Shown here: one piece after another, positions 22,903-34,079 of the stretch
Numbering within the stretch: position 1 is the first letter of the stretch
How the letters are laid out: every line of letters starts with the position of its first letter
NCBI GenBank assembly: GCA_016584305.1
Contig: JACEEZ010000469.1
Span: 124,001-188,000 of the forward strand
Direction of reading: 5' to 3'
Source of the DNA: Chionoecetes opilio
Lineage: Eukaryota; Arthropoda; Malacostraca; Decapoda; Majidae
Length of the DNA stretch: 64,000 nucleotides
Notes under the pieces: model-generated
What the model was told of the DNA's origin: nothing
Databases searched by the model: none
Seen by the model: only the letters and a program-made list of their open reading frames with translations
Translations under genes and position numbers: made by a program

Positions 22903-23305
22903 GAGCTCCCTTCACACATTCCATAATCGAACCACGATAGCGCCACAAATTTAATTATTGACGCTATCGTGAAATTTGATCCCGATAAACGCAGACCACG
23001 ATAGCCTCACAACAATAGCCGTGTGTTTGTCGTCCAAGCACCGTCTTAGATACGAAAACCGTTTTGTGTCGCAATTGAAAAAGGATTGGTTTCTGCGGCC
23101 AAAACACACCAAGCTTGGTAGGAGCCGAAATAATAGTTAATACAATGCAAAACATTGCAAACCATATCACAAAGTTGTATAACACACATTTCAGCAAGTG
23201 TTATTGGATTGGGATTCGAAATAAGAACATAAGAACATAAGAAAGTAAGGAAGCTACAAGAGGCCGTGAGACCTACACGAGATAGTTCCTGTTACTTAAC
23301 TCTAC

Positions 23306-24906
23306 CTATATCCACCTCTCTTCACCATCCATGAATCCATCCAGACTCCTTTTAAAGACCCCAATAGACTCCGCATTGACTACATGACGACTTAGTCCAT
23401 TCCAATCATCCATCACCTTATTTGTGAACCAGTTTATCCCAATTTCCTTTTTAAATCTACGATTTTCTAGCTTGAATCCGTTACTTCTTGTTCTACCCTG
23501 CTTACTAACCTTAAGAACTTTTCCTACATCGCCTATATTGTATCCCTTTATCCACTTAAATTTTTTTATCAGATCCCCCCTTACTCTACGTCTCTCGAGT
23601 GAGTGTAAATTTAATAGTTTCAATCTCTTTTCATAACTAAAGTTACGCATTCCATGAATCATTTTGGTCATCCTTCTCTGAACTGATTCTAGCAAGGCAA
23701 TACCCATCCTGTAATACGGAGACCAAAACTGAACCGCATAGTCTAGGTGAAGTCTGACTAGAGCCAAATAAAGCTTTAGAATAACCTCAGCACTTATACT
23801 ATTAACACTCCTGGTAATAAATCCTAACACCCTGTTGGCTTGATTTCTAGCCTCAATACATTGATTCCTAGGACGGAGGTCTGGGCTTACCCGCACTCCC
23901 AGATCTTTCTCACCCTCTGATCTTTTCAGCGATACATTGCATATGGTGTACCTATTACCAGGATTTTTCCCACCAACATTCATTACGCTACACTTATCAA
24001 TATTAAATTCCATCTGCCATCTATCTGCCCACTCATTTAATTTATCTAAGTCTCCTTGCAAAATATTTACATCAGATTGTGATCTAATAATCCTACCTAC
24101 CTTAGTATCATCCGCAAACTTCCTGATATCACTACTAATCCCACTATCCAAGTCGTTGATGTAAATAAAAAATAGTAATGTACCCAAAACAGACTCTTGT
24201 GGAACCCCACTCGTTACCCGCCCCCATTCAGATTTAGTACCATTAATTGTAACCCTTTGTTGCCTATTTCTTAGCCAAGATCTAATCCAACGAAGAACCT
24301 TCCCATCTATTCCTTGAGCCTTAACCTTATTTAAGAGTCTACCATGTGGCACCTTGTCGAATGCCTTACTAAAGTCCAGGTATACTATATCATAATCCTC
24401 AATATTATCTGCTGTTTCATAAAGTTTCCTATAAAAACTCAATAAATTAGTGAGACATGATATACCTTTGGTGAACCCATGTTGTGTATCATTTACCAAA
24501 CCATGCTTTTCAAGATGCTCTCTAATGTTTTTTGCAATAACAGATTCCAATAATTTACCTACCACTAACGTCAGGCTAACGGGTCAATAATTTGACATTA
24601 ATCCTCTATCTCCCTTCTTAAAAATGGGAACTACATCTCCCTTCCTCCACATTAACGGCAATTCCCCTATATCAATCGATTTCCTAAAAATATGCACTAA
24701 CGCCTCACTAACAACCTCTTTGCATTCTTTTAATACTCTGGGATACACTTCATCTGGTCCTGGTGCCTTAAAATTCTTCATTCCATCTATACCTTCTTTT
24801 ACCATTTACCTAGGTATCACAATATCTTTGAGTTTCTCATCATCCTCTCTTCTAAACATCGGTTCACTATCAGGTACCTGCTGTGTATCCTCCTTAGTAA
24901 AAACAC
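23306..24906 (-). pseudogene. CR1-like reverse transcriptase, two stops
   Basis: From 24906 the protein reads SVFTKEDTQQVP, a stop at about 24806 before MVKEGIDGMKNFKAPGPDEV, another stop in the PVSLT block near 24580, then 419 open codons (24565-23306): MVGKLLESVI, LDFSKAFDKVPHGRLLNKVK, SGVPQESVLGTLLFFIYIND and the catalytic FADDTKVGRI. It ends SLDGFMDGEERWI. Only a few point changes disable it, so this copy is fairly young. Copies at 35213 and 43041 are more damaged. Confidence 0.9.
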
Positions 24907-25397
24907 TTAACGTAATCGTCCAGACCATTTCATCATTCCTGATTTTATGTAGTTAGAGTATAGCCATTATCGAGTGTATCAACAATATGTTGTCATTGTT
25001 TGCATCCAGTCAGCCGTTTTTTAATAATCCGCAAATCAAAATCTGTAAATTCCCCGAGCTTCGAAAACGCTGCTGGCAACTGGCAGACGATGCGCCACGG
25101 CTCGGTGACGTAACAGGAGGAAGGCCTCCTCTGCCCGCGCTGATCAGAAGCACGTAAACACAAGAGATAAATATAGTACTTGAAGATTTTTGGGTGTTTC
25201 TGATAGATTTTTTTTGCGATATGCCACATGCATGCATCCTTAATGGGTGTAGCAAGACAGCTGTGCCTTTCGAGAAAATTTGGCACATGATCCGACTGAT
25301 ACGACAACGTTAAATGTGTTGAAAAGATTAGTGCGGCGGACCAGGGCGGATTGGAACGGGTTGTTGAAATTTGCAAGGATTTGTAGTGATACACTCA

Positions 25398-25582
<185 letters not shown>

Positions 25583-25636
25583 CCGGATGCTATTGTGTTG
25601 CTGTGTGTCACCACCATCACTATCACCAATTGTTGG

Positions 25637-26121
25637 GTGTAAGGGGTTGTTGTTGTGTGTGTAAGGGGTTGTTGTGTGTAAGGGGTTGTTGTGTGTAAGG
25701 GGTTGTTGTGTGTAAGGGGTTGTTGTGTGTAAGGGGTTGTTGTGTGTAAGGGGTTGTTGTGTGTAAGGGGTTGTTGTGTGTAAGGGGTTGTTGTGTGTAA
25801 GGGGTTGTGTGTGTAAGGGGTTGTTGTGTGTAAGGGGTTGTTGTGTGTAAGGGGTTGTTGTGTGTAAGGGGGTTGTTGTGTGTAAGGGGTTATGTGTGTA
25901 AGGGGTTGTTGTGTGTAAGGGGTTGTTGTGTGTAAGGGGTTGTTGTGTGTAAGGGGTTGTTGTGTGTAAGGGGTTGTTGTGTGTAAGGGGTTGTTGTGTG
26001 TAAGGGGTTGTTGTGTGTAATGGGTTGTTGTGTGTAAGGGGTTGTTGTGTGTAAGGGGTTGTTGTGTGTAAGGGGGTTGTTGTGTGTAAGGGGTTGTGTG
26101 TGTAAGGGGTTGTTGTGTGTA
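25637..26121 (+). repeat. 17-bp minisatellite TAAGGGGTTGTTGTGTG, left block
   Basis: Nearly 30 units of 17 bp with a few 15-bp variants lacking one GTT. The block stops at element Y and resumes beyond it at 28506, so Y inserted into one array. Confidence 0.95.
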
Positions 26122-26189
26122 AGGGTGTCTCCCCAATGCGGCCGCGGGCCCCATGCGGCCGCCTACGGCAATATAAGTAACTTTTAGGG

Positions 26190-27624
26190 GGTTATAGCGA
26201 GACCACCGAGAGACAAGGCCTGGTGGATCGCCCGTGACGTCACACCATAAGGATACCACCCGCTCCGCTCCCCGTACAAGTTTACCTACCTAATATAATG
26301 TTTATTAGTATAAAAGATATACTGTTATCTTCGGAAATGTTTGTTCTATCATATTATCAAATAAAAAACCGTAAAACACACAAAGAAAGTGCCATTATGA
26401 GACTTTCAAGAAATATGCATTAACTTAAACTCTTCGCCATTTAATATTTTGCTCGCAAACATTTTACATGGAGAATATCGATAGAAGCGGAGTTTAATTA
26501 GCTTTCCATTGATATATTTCGTTTAGTGATAAATGAATTAGCGGCATGCATAAATTAGCGTTAACTAAATATACAAAATCATGAAATCGGGTAATTTCCT
26601 ACCTAATATATGTTTATCAGTATAAAATATATACTGTTATCTTCGGAAATGTTTGTTCTATAATATTATCAAATAAAAAACCGTAAAATACACTAAAGAA
26701 ATGCCATTATGAGACTTTCAAGAAATATGCATGTACTTAAACTTTTCGCTATTTAATATTTTGTGCAAAAACTTTTTACATGGTGAATATCAATAGAAGC
26801 GGAATTTAATTAGCTTTCCATTGATATATTTCCTTTTCTGATAAATGAATTAGAACTATGCATAAATTAGCGTTAACTAAATAAATAACATCATGAAATC
26901 GGGTAAATTACCCGATTTCATGATGTTATTTATTTAGTTAACGCTAATTTATGCATGGTTCTAATTCATTTATCAGAAAAGGAAATATATCAATGGAAAG
27001 CTAATTAAATTCCGCTTCTATTGATATTCTCCATGTAAAAAGTTTTTGCACAAAATATTAAATGGCGAAAAGTTTAAGTTCATGCATATTTCTTGAAAGT
27101 CTCATAATGGCATTTCTTTAGTGTGTTTTACGGTTTTTTATTTGATAATATTATAGAACAAACATTTCTAAAAATAACAGTATATATTTTATACTGATAA
27201 ACATATATTAGTTAGGAAATTACCCGATTTCATGATTTTTTATATTTAGTTAACGCTAATTTATGCATGCCGCTAATTCATTTATCACTAAACGAAATAT
27301 ATCAATGGAAAGCTAATTAAACTCCGCTTATATTGACATTCTCCATGTAAAATGTTTGCGAGCAAAATATTAAATGGCGAAGAGTTTAAGTTAATGCATA
27401 TTTCTTGAAAGTCTCATAATGGCACTTTCTTTGTGTGTTTTACGGTTTTTTATTTGATAATATTATAGAACAAACATTTCCGAAGATAACAGTATATCTT
27501 TTATACTGATAAACATTATATTAGGTAGGTAAACTTGTACAGGGAGCGGAGCGGGTGGTATCCTTATGGTGTGACGTCACGGGCGATCCACCAGGCCTTA
27601 TCATCTCGGTGGCCACGGTTATAG
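26190..27624. repeat. Uninterrupted palindrome of about 1.4 kb
   Basis: The sequence reads the same on both strands around 26907 (GGGTAAATTACCC centre). Outer markers AGGCCTGGTGG (about 26216) and CCACCAGGCCT (ending about 27597) are symmetric to within a base, so there are almost no net indels. Each arm holds two diverged direct copies of a unit of about 300 bp (about 26283-26598 and 26600-26905). AT-rich except for a GC-rich outer rim. Confidence 0.95.
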
Positions 27625-27935
27625 TGAGGTTAGGTTAGTAACTTTTAGGGGGTTATGGTAGGGTTAGGTTAGTAACTTTTAGGGGTTAAAGTGAGGTTAG
27701 GTTAGTAACTTTTAGGGGTTATACTGAGGTTAGGTTAGTAACTTTTAGGGGGTTATAGCGAGGTTAGTTTAGTAATTTATAGTGAGGCTAGGTTAGTAAC
27801 GTTTAGGGATTATAGTGAGGTTAGGTTAGTAACTTATAGTGAGGTTAGGTTAGTAACTTTTAGGGAGTTATAATGAGGTTAGGTTAGTAATTTTTAGGGG
27901 TTATAGTGAGGTTAGGTTAGTAACTTATGACATAT
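27625..27935 (+). repeat. GTTAGGTTAGTAACTTTTAGGG minisatellite
   Basis: About nine irregular units of GAGGTTAGGTTAGTAAC plus TTTTAGGGGTTATAGT. Units vary between 25 and 35 bp. The words TTAGGTTAG are like arthropod telomeric TTAGG. Confidence 0.85.
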
Positions 27936-27946
27936 CTTATGTTCAA

Positions 27947-28324
27947 CAATAAACATGTTTATTGACAGCGAGCTTCGCTCGCTGTCGCTTACTATAAGAC
28001 CCGTGGAACCAAGTTTCCGCCAAAAAGTGTATAACTACTCCTAAATATTGTCGGATTGAGCTGAAATTTGACATACAAGTAGTGCTGTCAAAATCAATGG
28101 GGGTCGTCGGAAGAATATTTTTGCGTAAAACAAGCCCTTAATGAGTAACTAGCGTAAACTACTCCTAATTATTGTCGGATTGAGCTGACATTCGACATCC
28201 AAGTAGTGCTGTCAAAATCAATGGGGGTCTGTTAAACAAATGTTCTGCATAGAACAAGCCCTTAATGAGTAATTCACGTAATGAGTTAATTGGCTGGAAC
28301 GTGGCTCGCTGTCACGTTCCAGCC
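27947..28324. repeat. Hairpin-bounded unit with a 120-bp direct duplication
   Basis: An 18-bp palindrome (CAATAAACATGTTTATTG, 27947-27964) is followed at once by a hairpin with 10-bp arms GACAGCGAGC/GCTCGCTGTC. The other edge is a hairpin with 12-bp arms GGCTGGAACGTG (28292-28303) and CACGTTCCAGCC (28313-28324), whose 9-nt loop again is GCTCGCTGT. Between them a unit of about 120 bp occurs twice (about 28030-28148 and 28153-28275), each with ATTGTCGGATTGAGCTGA and AAATCAATGGGGGTC. Confidence 0.85.
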
Positions 28325-28505
28325 GCAAGAACTGAGCCAAAAGCAAAGGGGCCAGAGGCTGGACGTCTATACTTAATATATGTTAAACATAACGTACAAT
28401 AAACATATACGTATGACAATAGTTTGCTCCGCGCGACTGCGCTCTATATATGTGGATCATACGGGCGGCCGCATGGGGACGGCGGCCGCATAGGGTGGTG
28501 ACCTG

Positions 28506-28768
28506 TGTAAGGGGTTGTTGTGTGTAAGGGGTTGTTGTGTGTAAGGGGTTGTTGTGTGTAAGGGGTTGTTGTGTTTAAGGGGTTGTTGTGTGTAAGGGGT
28601 TGTTGTGTGTAAGGGGTTGTTGTGTGTAAGGGGTTGTTGTGTGTAAGGGGTTGTTGTGTGTAAGAGGTTGTTGTGTGTAAGGGGTTGTTGTGTGTAAGGA
28701 GGTTAGGAGGTTGTTGTGTGTAAGGGGTTGTTGTGTGTAAGGGGTTGTTGTGTGTAAGGGGTTGTTGT
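28506..28768 (+). repeat. 17-bp minisatellite, right block
   Basis: Continuation of the 25637-26121 array in the same orientation and register type. It fuses into a coding frame at 28769. Confidence 0.95.
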
Positions 28769-28966
28769 TGCCGCTAACATCTGTTCGTTCGCCTCGTATT
28801 CTGGTTCAAACATATAGGGTTGGGCTCCCATCACAATCTGAGGTTCGTTTTCCTCATAGTATACGCGAGCAGCGTCATTTATTTCGGTCTCAGATTGAGC
28901 ATCGTACTCTAGATCTGTCACACCGACAGATTCACTGTCTGACACCGAAGTACAATCGCTCATCAT
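28769..28966 (-). pseudogene. N-terminal protein fragment of transposon T2
   Basis: From ATG 28966 (or 28963) the frame reads MMSDCTSVSDSESVGVTDLE, YDAQSETEINDAARVYYEEN, then QPYMFEPEYEANEQML, and then runs into the minisatellite. The acidic Ser-rich start and PYMFEPEY resemble the N-terminus of P2X7-intracellular-domain-like proteins that occur in many copies in invertebrate genomes. Its place just inside the right TIR suggests it is the first part of the T2 protein. The rest is lost. Confidence 0.5.
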
Positions 28967-29201
28967 AACATTTGCAGACAGGTGTCAGACAGATGTTTAC
29001 ATTGGAGTGTTCCTCCTCTGACGTCATCAATAACATTCGTAGCCCTGTTGGAGGGGAAACAAAAAAATCGCGCGCTTTTTACAAAAGTCGTGTTTTTACG
29101 GAAATGAGGCCTGTAAATCAATGATTTTTGGTGGACTAGGTGTTTTCAATGTACATTCAACATAATTAGTCAAAAAAAATGGGTCTGGACGTTTACTTTA
29201 A

Positions 29202-30513
29202 GAAATAATCATTAAAAATTTTACACATATCCTCTGCCGCGGCTACAATCTCCCCCTGCTTATTTTTTAATGTCCCCACTAATTCCCTAGTCTTTGTTTT
29301 ATAAACCTGAAAAAAATACCTTAGGATCGGTCTTTGCCTTCCCTGCAACCTTAATCTCATAATTGTGCTTTGCTGCTATTGTTAATTTTTTCACTGTTCT
29401 AGCTATCTCGTTATACTGCTCTTTATTCACCTGCCCATCCTTAACTTTCTTATACATGTCTCTTTTAACCCCTATGTTGTGTTTTAAAAACTCAGTCATC
29501 CACTTGGGCTCGTTATTCCCTGATTTTATCGCAATATAAGTAATATTCGTTTTCTGATCTTCAATTAAATTGCTGACAAAGGTATTATAATCCTTTTCCG
29601 CGCTGACCTCACCGACAATCCCCTCCGTCCCGACCACAGATCTCATCTCACCCTCCCTCTTGTCCCTGTTAATCCCTTCCAGGTGTCTTCTTAATCCTAC
29701 ATAATTAGCCTTTCTGAAGTCAAGTACTCTATGCTTATTATCACTTCTACTTCCCACCTCCCAATTTAAGCAGAATCTGATTTCGCTATGATCGCTTTTT
29801 CCTAACGTACCTCCAACTTCCACCTCAGTAATTAAATCTTCCCTGTTTGTTAGTAATAAATCTAGAATATTATCTCCCCTAGTAGGCTCCTTGATTGCTT
29901 GCTTTAGGAAGTTATCTTGAACTAGTTTTAACAAATCCTCTGCGTCATTGTCTCCTATAATTAAATCCCAGTCAATGCTCTTAAGATTAAAGTCTCCTAC
30001 CACGCATAATCTAATATATTTACAAGCCTTGCTTATTTCCTGCCATATAAGAGCTGAATCCTCTTTGCATAAGTTTACAGGTTTACAGGAACTACCACGT
30101 GTAGGCCTCGCGGCCTCTTGTAGCTTCCTTATTTTCTTATGTTCTTATGTTCTTAAGTTTGGAGGCCTGTACACTACACCCAAGACTATCTTATCAGTTC
30201 CTTCTCTAATTTCCACCCATATAGACTCTATGCCAACATCAGTTTTTATAACGTTGTTAACACAACACTGTAATGTATCCCTGGCATATAGTGCAACTCC
30301 TCCGCCTCTTCTTCCTACCCTGTCCTTGTGAAATAACTTATATTCCGCTATCTCAACTTCTGGATTAAATACTTTTCCTGTCATATCTAACCATGTTTCT
30401 GTTAATGCTATTATATCAAAATCTTCAACACAAGATGTTCCTCTCAGTAAATCTATCTTATTTAATATACTCCTACAATTTGTATAATAAACCTTTATGC
30501 TGCACTTCTTCAT
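29202..30513 (-). pseudogene. CR1-like ORF2 endonuclease and linker
   Basis: From ATG 30513: MKKCSIKVYYTNCRSILNKI, IIALTETWLD, GGGVALYARD, LGVVYRPPNL, then a 78-bp insertion (30077-30154), then CKEDSALIWQEI, VVGDFNLKSIDWDL, TRGDNILDLLLTN and GKSDHSEIRFCLNW. These are in-order endonuclease motifs (E of TETW, D/N of GDFN, SDH). The linker ends ...AEDMCKIFNDYFL at the T2 junction. Confidence 0.9.
30077..30154 (+). mobile_element. 78-bp CR1 tail inserted into another CR1
   Basis: The last 70 or so bp of a CR1 3' end (ACCACGTGTAGGCCTCGCGG ... TTCTTATGTTCTT) lie in opposite orientation inside the endonuclease frame. The duplication TAAGTTT flanks it. Removing it with one duplicate restores the codons for YRPPNL-CKEDSA. 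Confidence 0.9.
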
Positions 30514-30529
30514 CTTGTCGATTTTCCCG

Positions 30530-31540
30530 CTAGCTGCATGTATTTACGCTGACTGCCTGTTTAATCCCTGTGTTTTTCTTAATTCTACTGTCTTCGTTCA
30601 TGACTTGACCAACAATATTCCTTCCTTGACTATCATGATCATTATTCTTCACCTTCACACCCTCCTGGCCTCTAAAAAAAAACCTGACCCCCATCTCCCT
30701 TTCAATTACCCACGCCAACACATCCACATCCCTATGAGAGAGATGCACCCCGTCCCTGGCGTACAGGTGGTCCTTACCGAAGAATTGAGCCCAGTTGTCG
30801 ATAAAGAGTCACCCGTTCCTCCTGCAGTGTTCAGCCAGCAAGCTGTTCACCTCACCCGCTTTCGACCACCATCCTGGTTCCCCTTTCCGGCGCGGCAAAA
30901 TGCCACACACAACAGGGTTGCCTCCAAGGTCCCTAACCCTGCCTAGTGCCTCCTTGTACCTCCTTAGGAGCTCCTGTCTCTCGACCCTGCCTATATAATT
31001 TCCTCCTGCACTTATACATACCGTCGGCGCTAATCCCTCACCCACCATTACCCTCCCCAGCCTTTCTGCTATGTTCCCTATCCCCTCTCCACGAAAACAG
31101 GCAAGCGTCCTATTTTTCCAATCCCTGTTACAAAAATTCCTATCCAGATGCTTGACCTGACTGTCACCCACAACCACGGTCTTACCTGAAGACAGGGAAA
31201 GTTCGACTTTCTTACCATCCCCTTCCTCTGCGCACTCATCAACGAGGGCAGCAAAGCTATTCCTGGTCGCAGGTGGCGGAGTCTGTGATCGCCCTCGACT
31301 AGTCTCTCTATTTTTCACGTGTGTCCACGCTCCTACCCCTCGTCTAGGCAGAGGGACTGATGATGCTGGTACACCACGTTTCCCCAACTACTCCCTGAGC
31401 TCGGCATTCTTCTTCTTCAGGGAAGCTACAGCGTCACTCAGGTCCCTCACGACGTCATCGTGACCACTCCTAGCTAAAGTGAGGTCACGCACCTGTCCCC
31501 ACAGCTGCCTCAGCTCAATTAAAACATCACTATCCGCCAT
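30530..31540 (-). pseudogene. CR1-like ORF1 with SGNH-hydrolase-like domain
   Basis: ATG at 31540 opens MADSDVLIELRQLWGQVRDL and a coiled-coil-like stretch, a TAG at about 31388-31390, then TVVVGDSQVKHLDRNFCNRD (the GDS block), FRGEGIGN, ISAGGNYIG (normally GxND), GGNPVVCGILPRR and, after a frameshift near 30810, DGVHLSHRDVD (the catalytic His). This block order fits SGNH esterases known from CR1 ORF1 proteins. Its role in transposition is poorly known. An independent copy is at 37760-38615. Confidence 0.85.
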
Positions 31541-32095
31541 TACACTTCACTACACTTAATCCTCGGGAGCTATCAACCACCACGTCCTACCCGTGTCAGC
31601 GCCGTGAACTGAATGGGAATAATCCAAGACGGTGCTTGGACGACAAAAGCACGGCTAATGTCACGCTGCCTCTAAGTATGTGTCATGACGGTCGTAAGAT
31701 GGTCACGATGGAGTCATGATAGCTGTAAGACTAAGTCACGAATGGAATATTAACGGTCCTTTTGTCGTCACGATAGAGCTACGGTAACCACGACAGTGCC
31801 ATGACGGTGCCATGAACGTATCACGATAGCGTCAAGAGCTATAGCAACATGCCTCACACGTGGGTGGGTAGCCACGTGGTGGTGATTGAGAAAGGGGAGG
31901 GGGGGTAGAGATGAAGATGGGAAAGACAGGGGTGGGCAGGCCCACCGAGAGGGAGGGTCTGCCGGGGCATTTACCCCGGGGCCCATGGGGTTCTGGGGGG
32001 GCCCATAGGGTTTTGGGGGGCCCATTGAGGCTTTGATAGGCCCATAGGACCCGTCAAACATAGAGGGATTGCTTGTAGAACTGCCAGATCTTCGA

Positions 32096-32845
32096 AATAA
32101 CTGAAAAGCTATGTGGAACGAAGCAAAGCTAGTTGCTTCAAACCTGGACATCAAGGTGAAACTGTATCGTGGTCGTGGTAAAGCAGCTGGACCTAAACGC
32201 AAAAGAAGATTTCAATGAATGATGATGGTGATGGCACAGCAGTTCAGATTTATCAGAACAAAATGAAGCAGATGAGTCACCTGATGAAGAATTTTTCAGA
32301 AAGTCTGCGTTATATATATATTATTGAATAATTAATTGGCTGACTGACTGTTACATTCAAAGCTGCCAAGAATATTTCTGAAAACTTCAGTTACCTCTGG
32401 AAGTACCTAACAATATCAGCAAAGGAGCTCATTTAAATCAAAGTCACCGGCAGACAAGTATCCTGCCGATAACAGTCATGATATCGTGGTGGAAATGAAG
32501 CGCCTACAAAAAAGTTCATCACTCAAATTTTGGGCAGAACCAACTAAGCCTATTGCAGCTTTTGAATTGCTTGACAGAGTGCACTAGAAGGGCTCTTCCC
32601 AAATGTATCTGTCAGCCTGCGCATTCTGCTAACAATCCGTCACTGTCGCCTCTGCAGAGCGCTCATTCAGCAAACTCAAGCTGATACAAAAAAAATGTCT
32701 ACGAGCAACAATGACCCAAACACGAATTATGGACTTGGCTAGACTCAGTATTGAGTTTCAACTTGCATGATCTCTTGATTTTGATGTTGTGTTTCATAAT
32801 TTTGCCAAGAGGAAAGCAAGGAAAGCACCATTGTTTGTCAAATGA
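32096..32845 (+). pseudogene. hAT transposase relic (ZMYM1-like)
   Basis: Early words KLYRGRGKAAGPKRKRRF lie near 32157-32215. The C-terminal dimerisation-type segment is clearest (about 32640-32845): VASAERSFSKLKLIQKKCLR, ATMTQTRIMDLARLSIEF, a stop, then SLDFDVVFHNFAKRKARKAP. This is the usual end of ZMYM1-like hAT transposases. Many stops and frameshifts in between make it inactive. Confidence 0.75.
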
Positions 32846-33096
32846 ATATGTCATATATGTATTATGTATGTCATCTTGATGTATTGTATTATGATTTTAC
32901 TTTTACAATTGATTTCGCAGGATTCTAATATGTTGAATCTGTATGTTGTGTTAAATGTAATATTTGCCAAAATTTTGAAAGGGGTGAAGGAATGAGGGAT
33001 GAAAGGTTAAGTTTAAGAGGTGTGAGGGAAGGTATGAAGGGTGTGAGGGAGGGTATATCAGGTGTGAGGGAAGGCATGAAGTGTGAGAGAAACTTC

Positions 33097-33295
33097 AAAT
33101 TAATCGTCCAGACCATTTCATTATTCCTGATTTAATGCAGTCAAATTATAACCATTATCGAATATAAATTATCAACAATATGTTTACACTTTTTGCATCT
33201 AGTCAGCTGTTCTTAAATAATCCGCAATCAAAATCTGCAAATTCCCCGAGCTTCCAAAACACTCCTGACGACTAGCAGACGACGCACTATGGAAC
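33097..33295 (+). mobile_element. T2-family left-end fragment
   Basis: After TTAA it reads TCGTCCAGACCATTTCATTA and matches 24914-25110 at about 80-85% by eye. The rest of T2 is missing. Confidence 0.75.
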
Positions 33296-33945
33296 TCTTA
33301 TGGAACTCTGGTCACCTATACGTATAGCCCCCACCTCAACCTTTACCTACTGCAGGAATGGGGGCCCCAAACTAGTCCTGCTCCGGCACATTTCAATTCT
33401 CTCGGCGCCCCTGGGGGTGGGTGTTGGTGATGGAGAAGGGGGTGAAACGGGGGGGAAGGGGAGTGATGGAGAAGGCGTTGTTGATGGTGGTGGTGATGTG
33501 AGTGGTTAAACGGGGGTGGGTGGTGTCACCACGTGGTGATGCGTAGGGGGTGGGGAGTAGGGGTTGGGTGGAGGTGAATGAGAAAGGAAGGGAGAAAGCG
33601 GAAGGGAAGGGGGTGCAAAAATGGGGGGGAAGGTAGGGATGATGCGCGGGTAACGGTTTTTTATCGTCACGATAGACATACGACGATCACGATAGTGTCA
33701 CGAAGCTGCTACATAGATAACGATAGCGTCATGATAGACTTACGATAGCTCTGCGTTGGGTACAAAAATCAGGGAGCTTCCCGATTTTTTAGTGCATGCA
33801 CCAACTTTCCGTGGCCTCGGCCGAGCGCGTCACGAGCGTTACGCTCGGTCACGATGAACCCATAGGCATAATAAGGACCATGAAGGCGCTGCGCATTGCA
33901 TTGTTGGCGCTTTCGTGGTTCGATTATGGAATGTGTGAAGGGGGC

Positions 33946-34072
33946 TTAAGGGAATCTAATACCGCTGAAACTACTCGTTTGCCAATGACCTTAAAGGACT
34001 AACCACTGCGGAGCTAACACCTTCGTTTGAGTCATTGTCGCCACATGCCAGTATGGGTTAACAAGGCAACAT
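33946..34072 (+). repeat. Repeat H, right half
   Basis: Matches 40857-40985 (TAATACCGCTGAAACTACTC, GACCTTAAAGGACTAACCAC, AGTATGGGTTAACAAGGCAA). It completes the repeat H half at 22806-22902. Confidence 0.85.
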
Positions 34073-34079
34073 TTGGTAA

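Larger units (their letters stand above)
26122..28505. mobile_element. Element Y with GCGGCCGC-bearing inverted ends
   Basis: Both termini carry two GCGGCCGC words in inverted arrangement: CCCCAATGCGGCCGC then CCCCATGCGGCCGCC on the left (26131 on), and the complement of CACCCTATGCGGCCGC then CCCCATGCGGCCGCC on the right (ending about 28498). Minisatellite flanks with TGTGTAA abut both ends, so a duplication of about 7-8 bp is possible but cannot be separated from the tandem repeat. The contents are a palindrome of about 1.4 kb, a TTAGG-like minisatellite and a hairpin unit. No protein is encoded. The superfamily is not recognised. Confidence 0.7.
31937..33413 (+). mobile_element. hAT element with 8-bp duplication inside T1
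   Basis: TIRs CAGGCCCACCGAGAG (left) and CAGGGGCGCCGAGAG (reverse complement of right). The duplication GGGGTGGG is exact at 31929-31936 and 33414-33421. The T1 copy at 57467 has the empty site (ACAGGGTGGGTGTTGGTGAT near 57838). It holds a broken transposase and a piece of the left end of T2. Confidence 0.92.

Noticed and set aside
25637..28768. CRISPR-like array
   Set aside because: The 17-bp units are contiguous with no unique spacers, and the context is eukaryotic transposon DNA.
31660..31936. Independent regulatory element with repeated CACGATAG
   Set aside because: It is the internal part of MITE T1, also present at 57580-57840.
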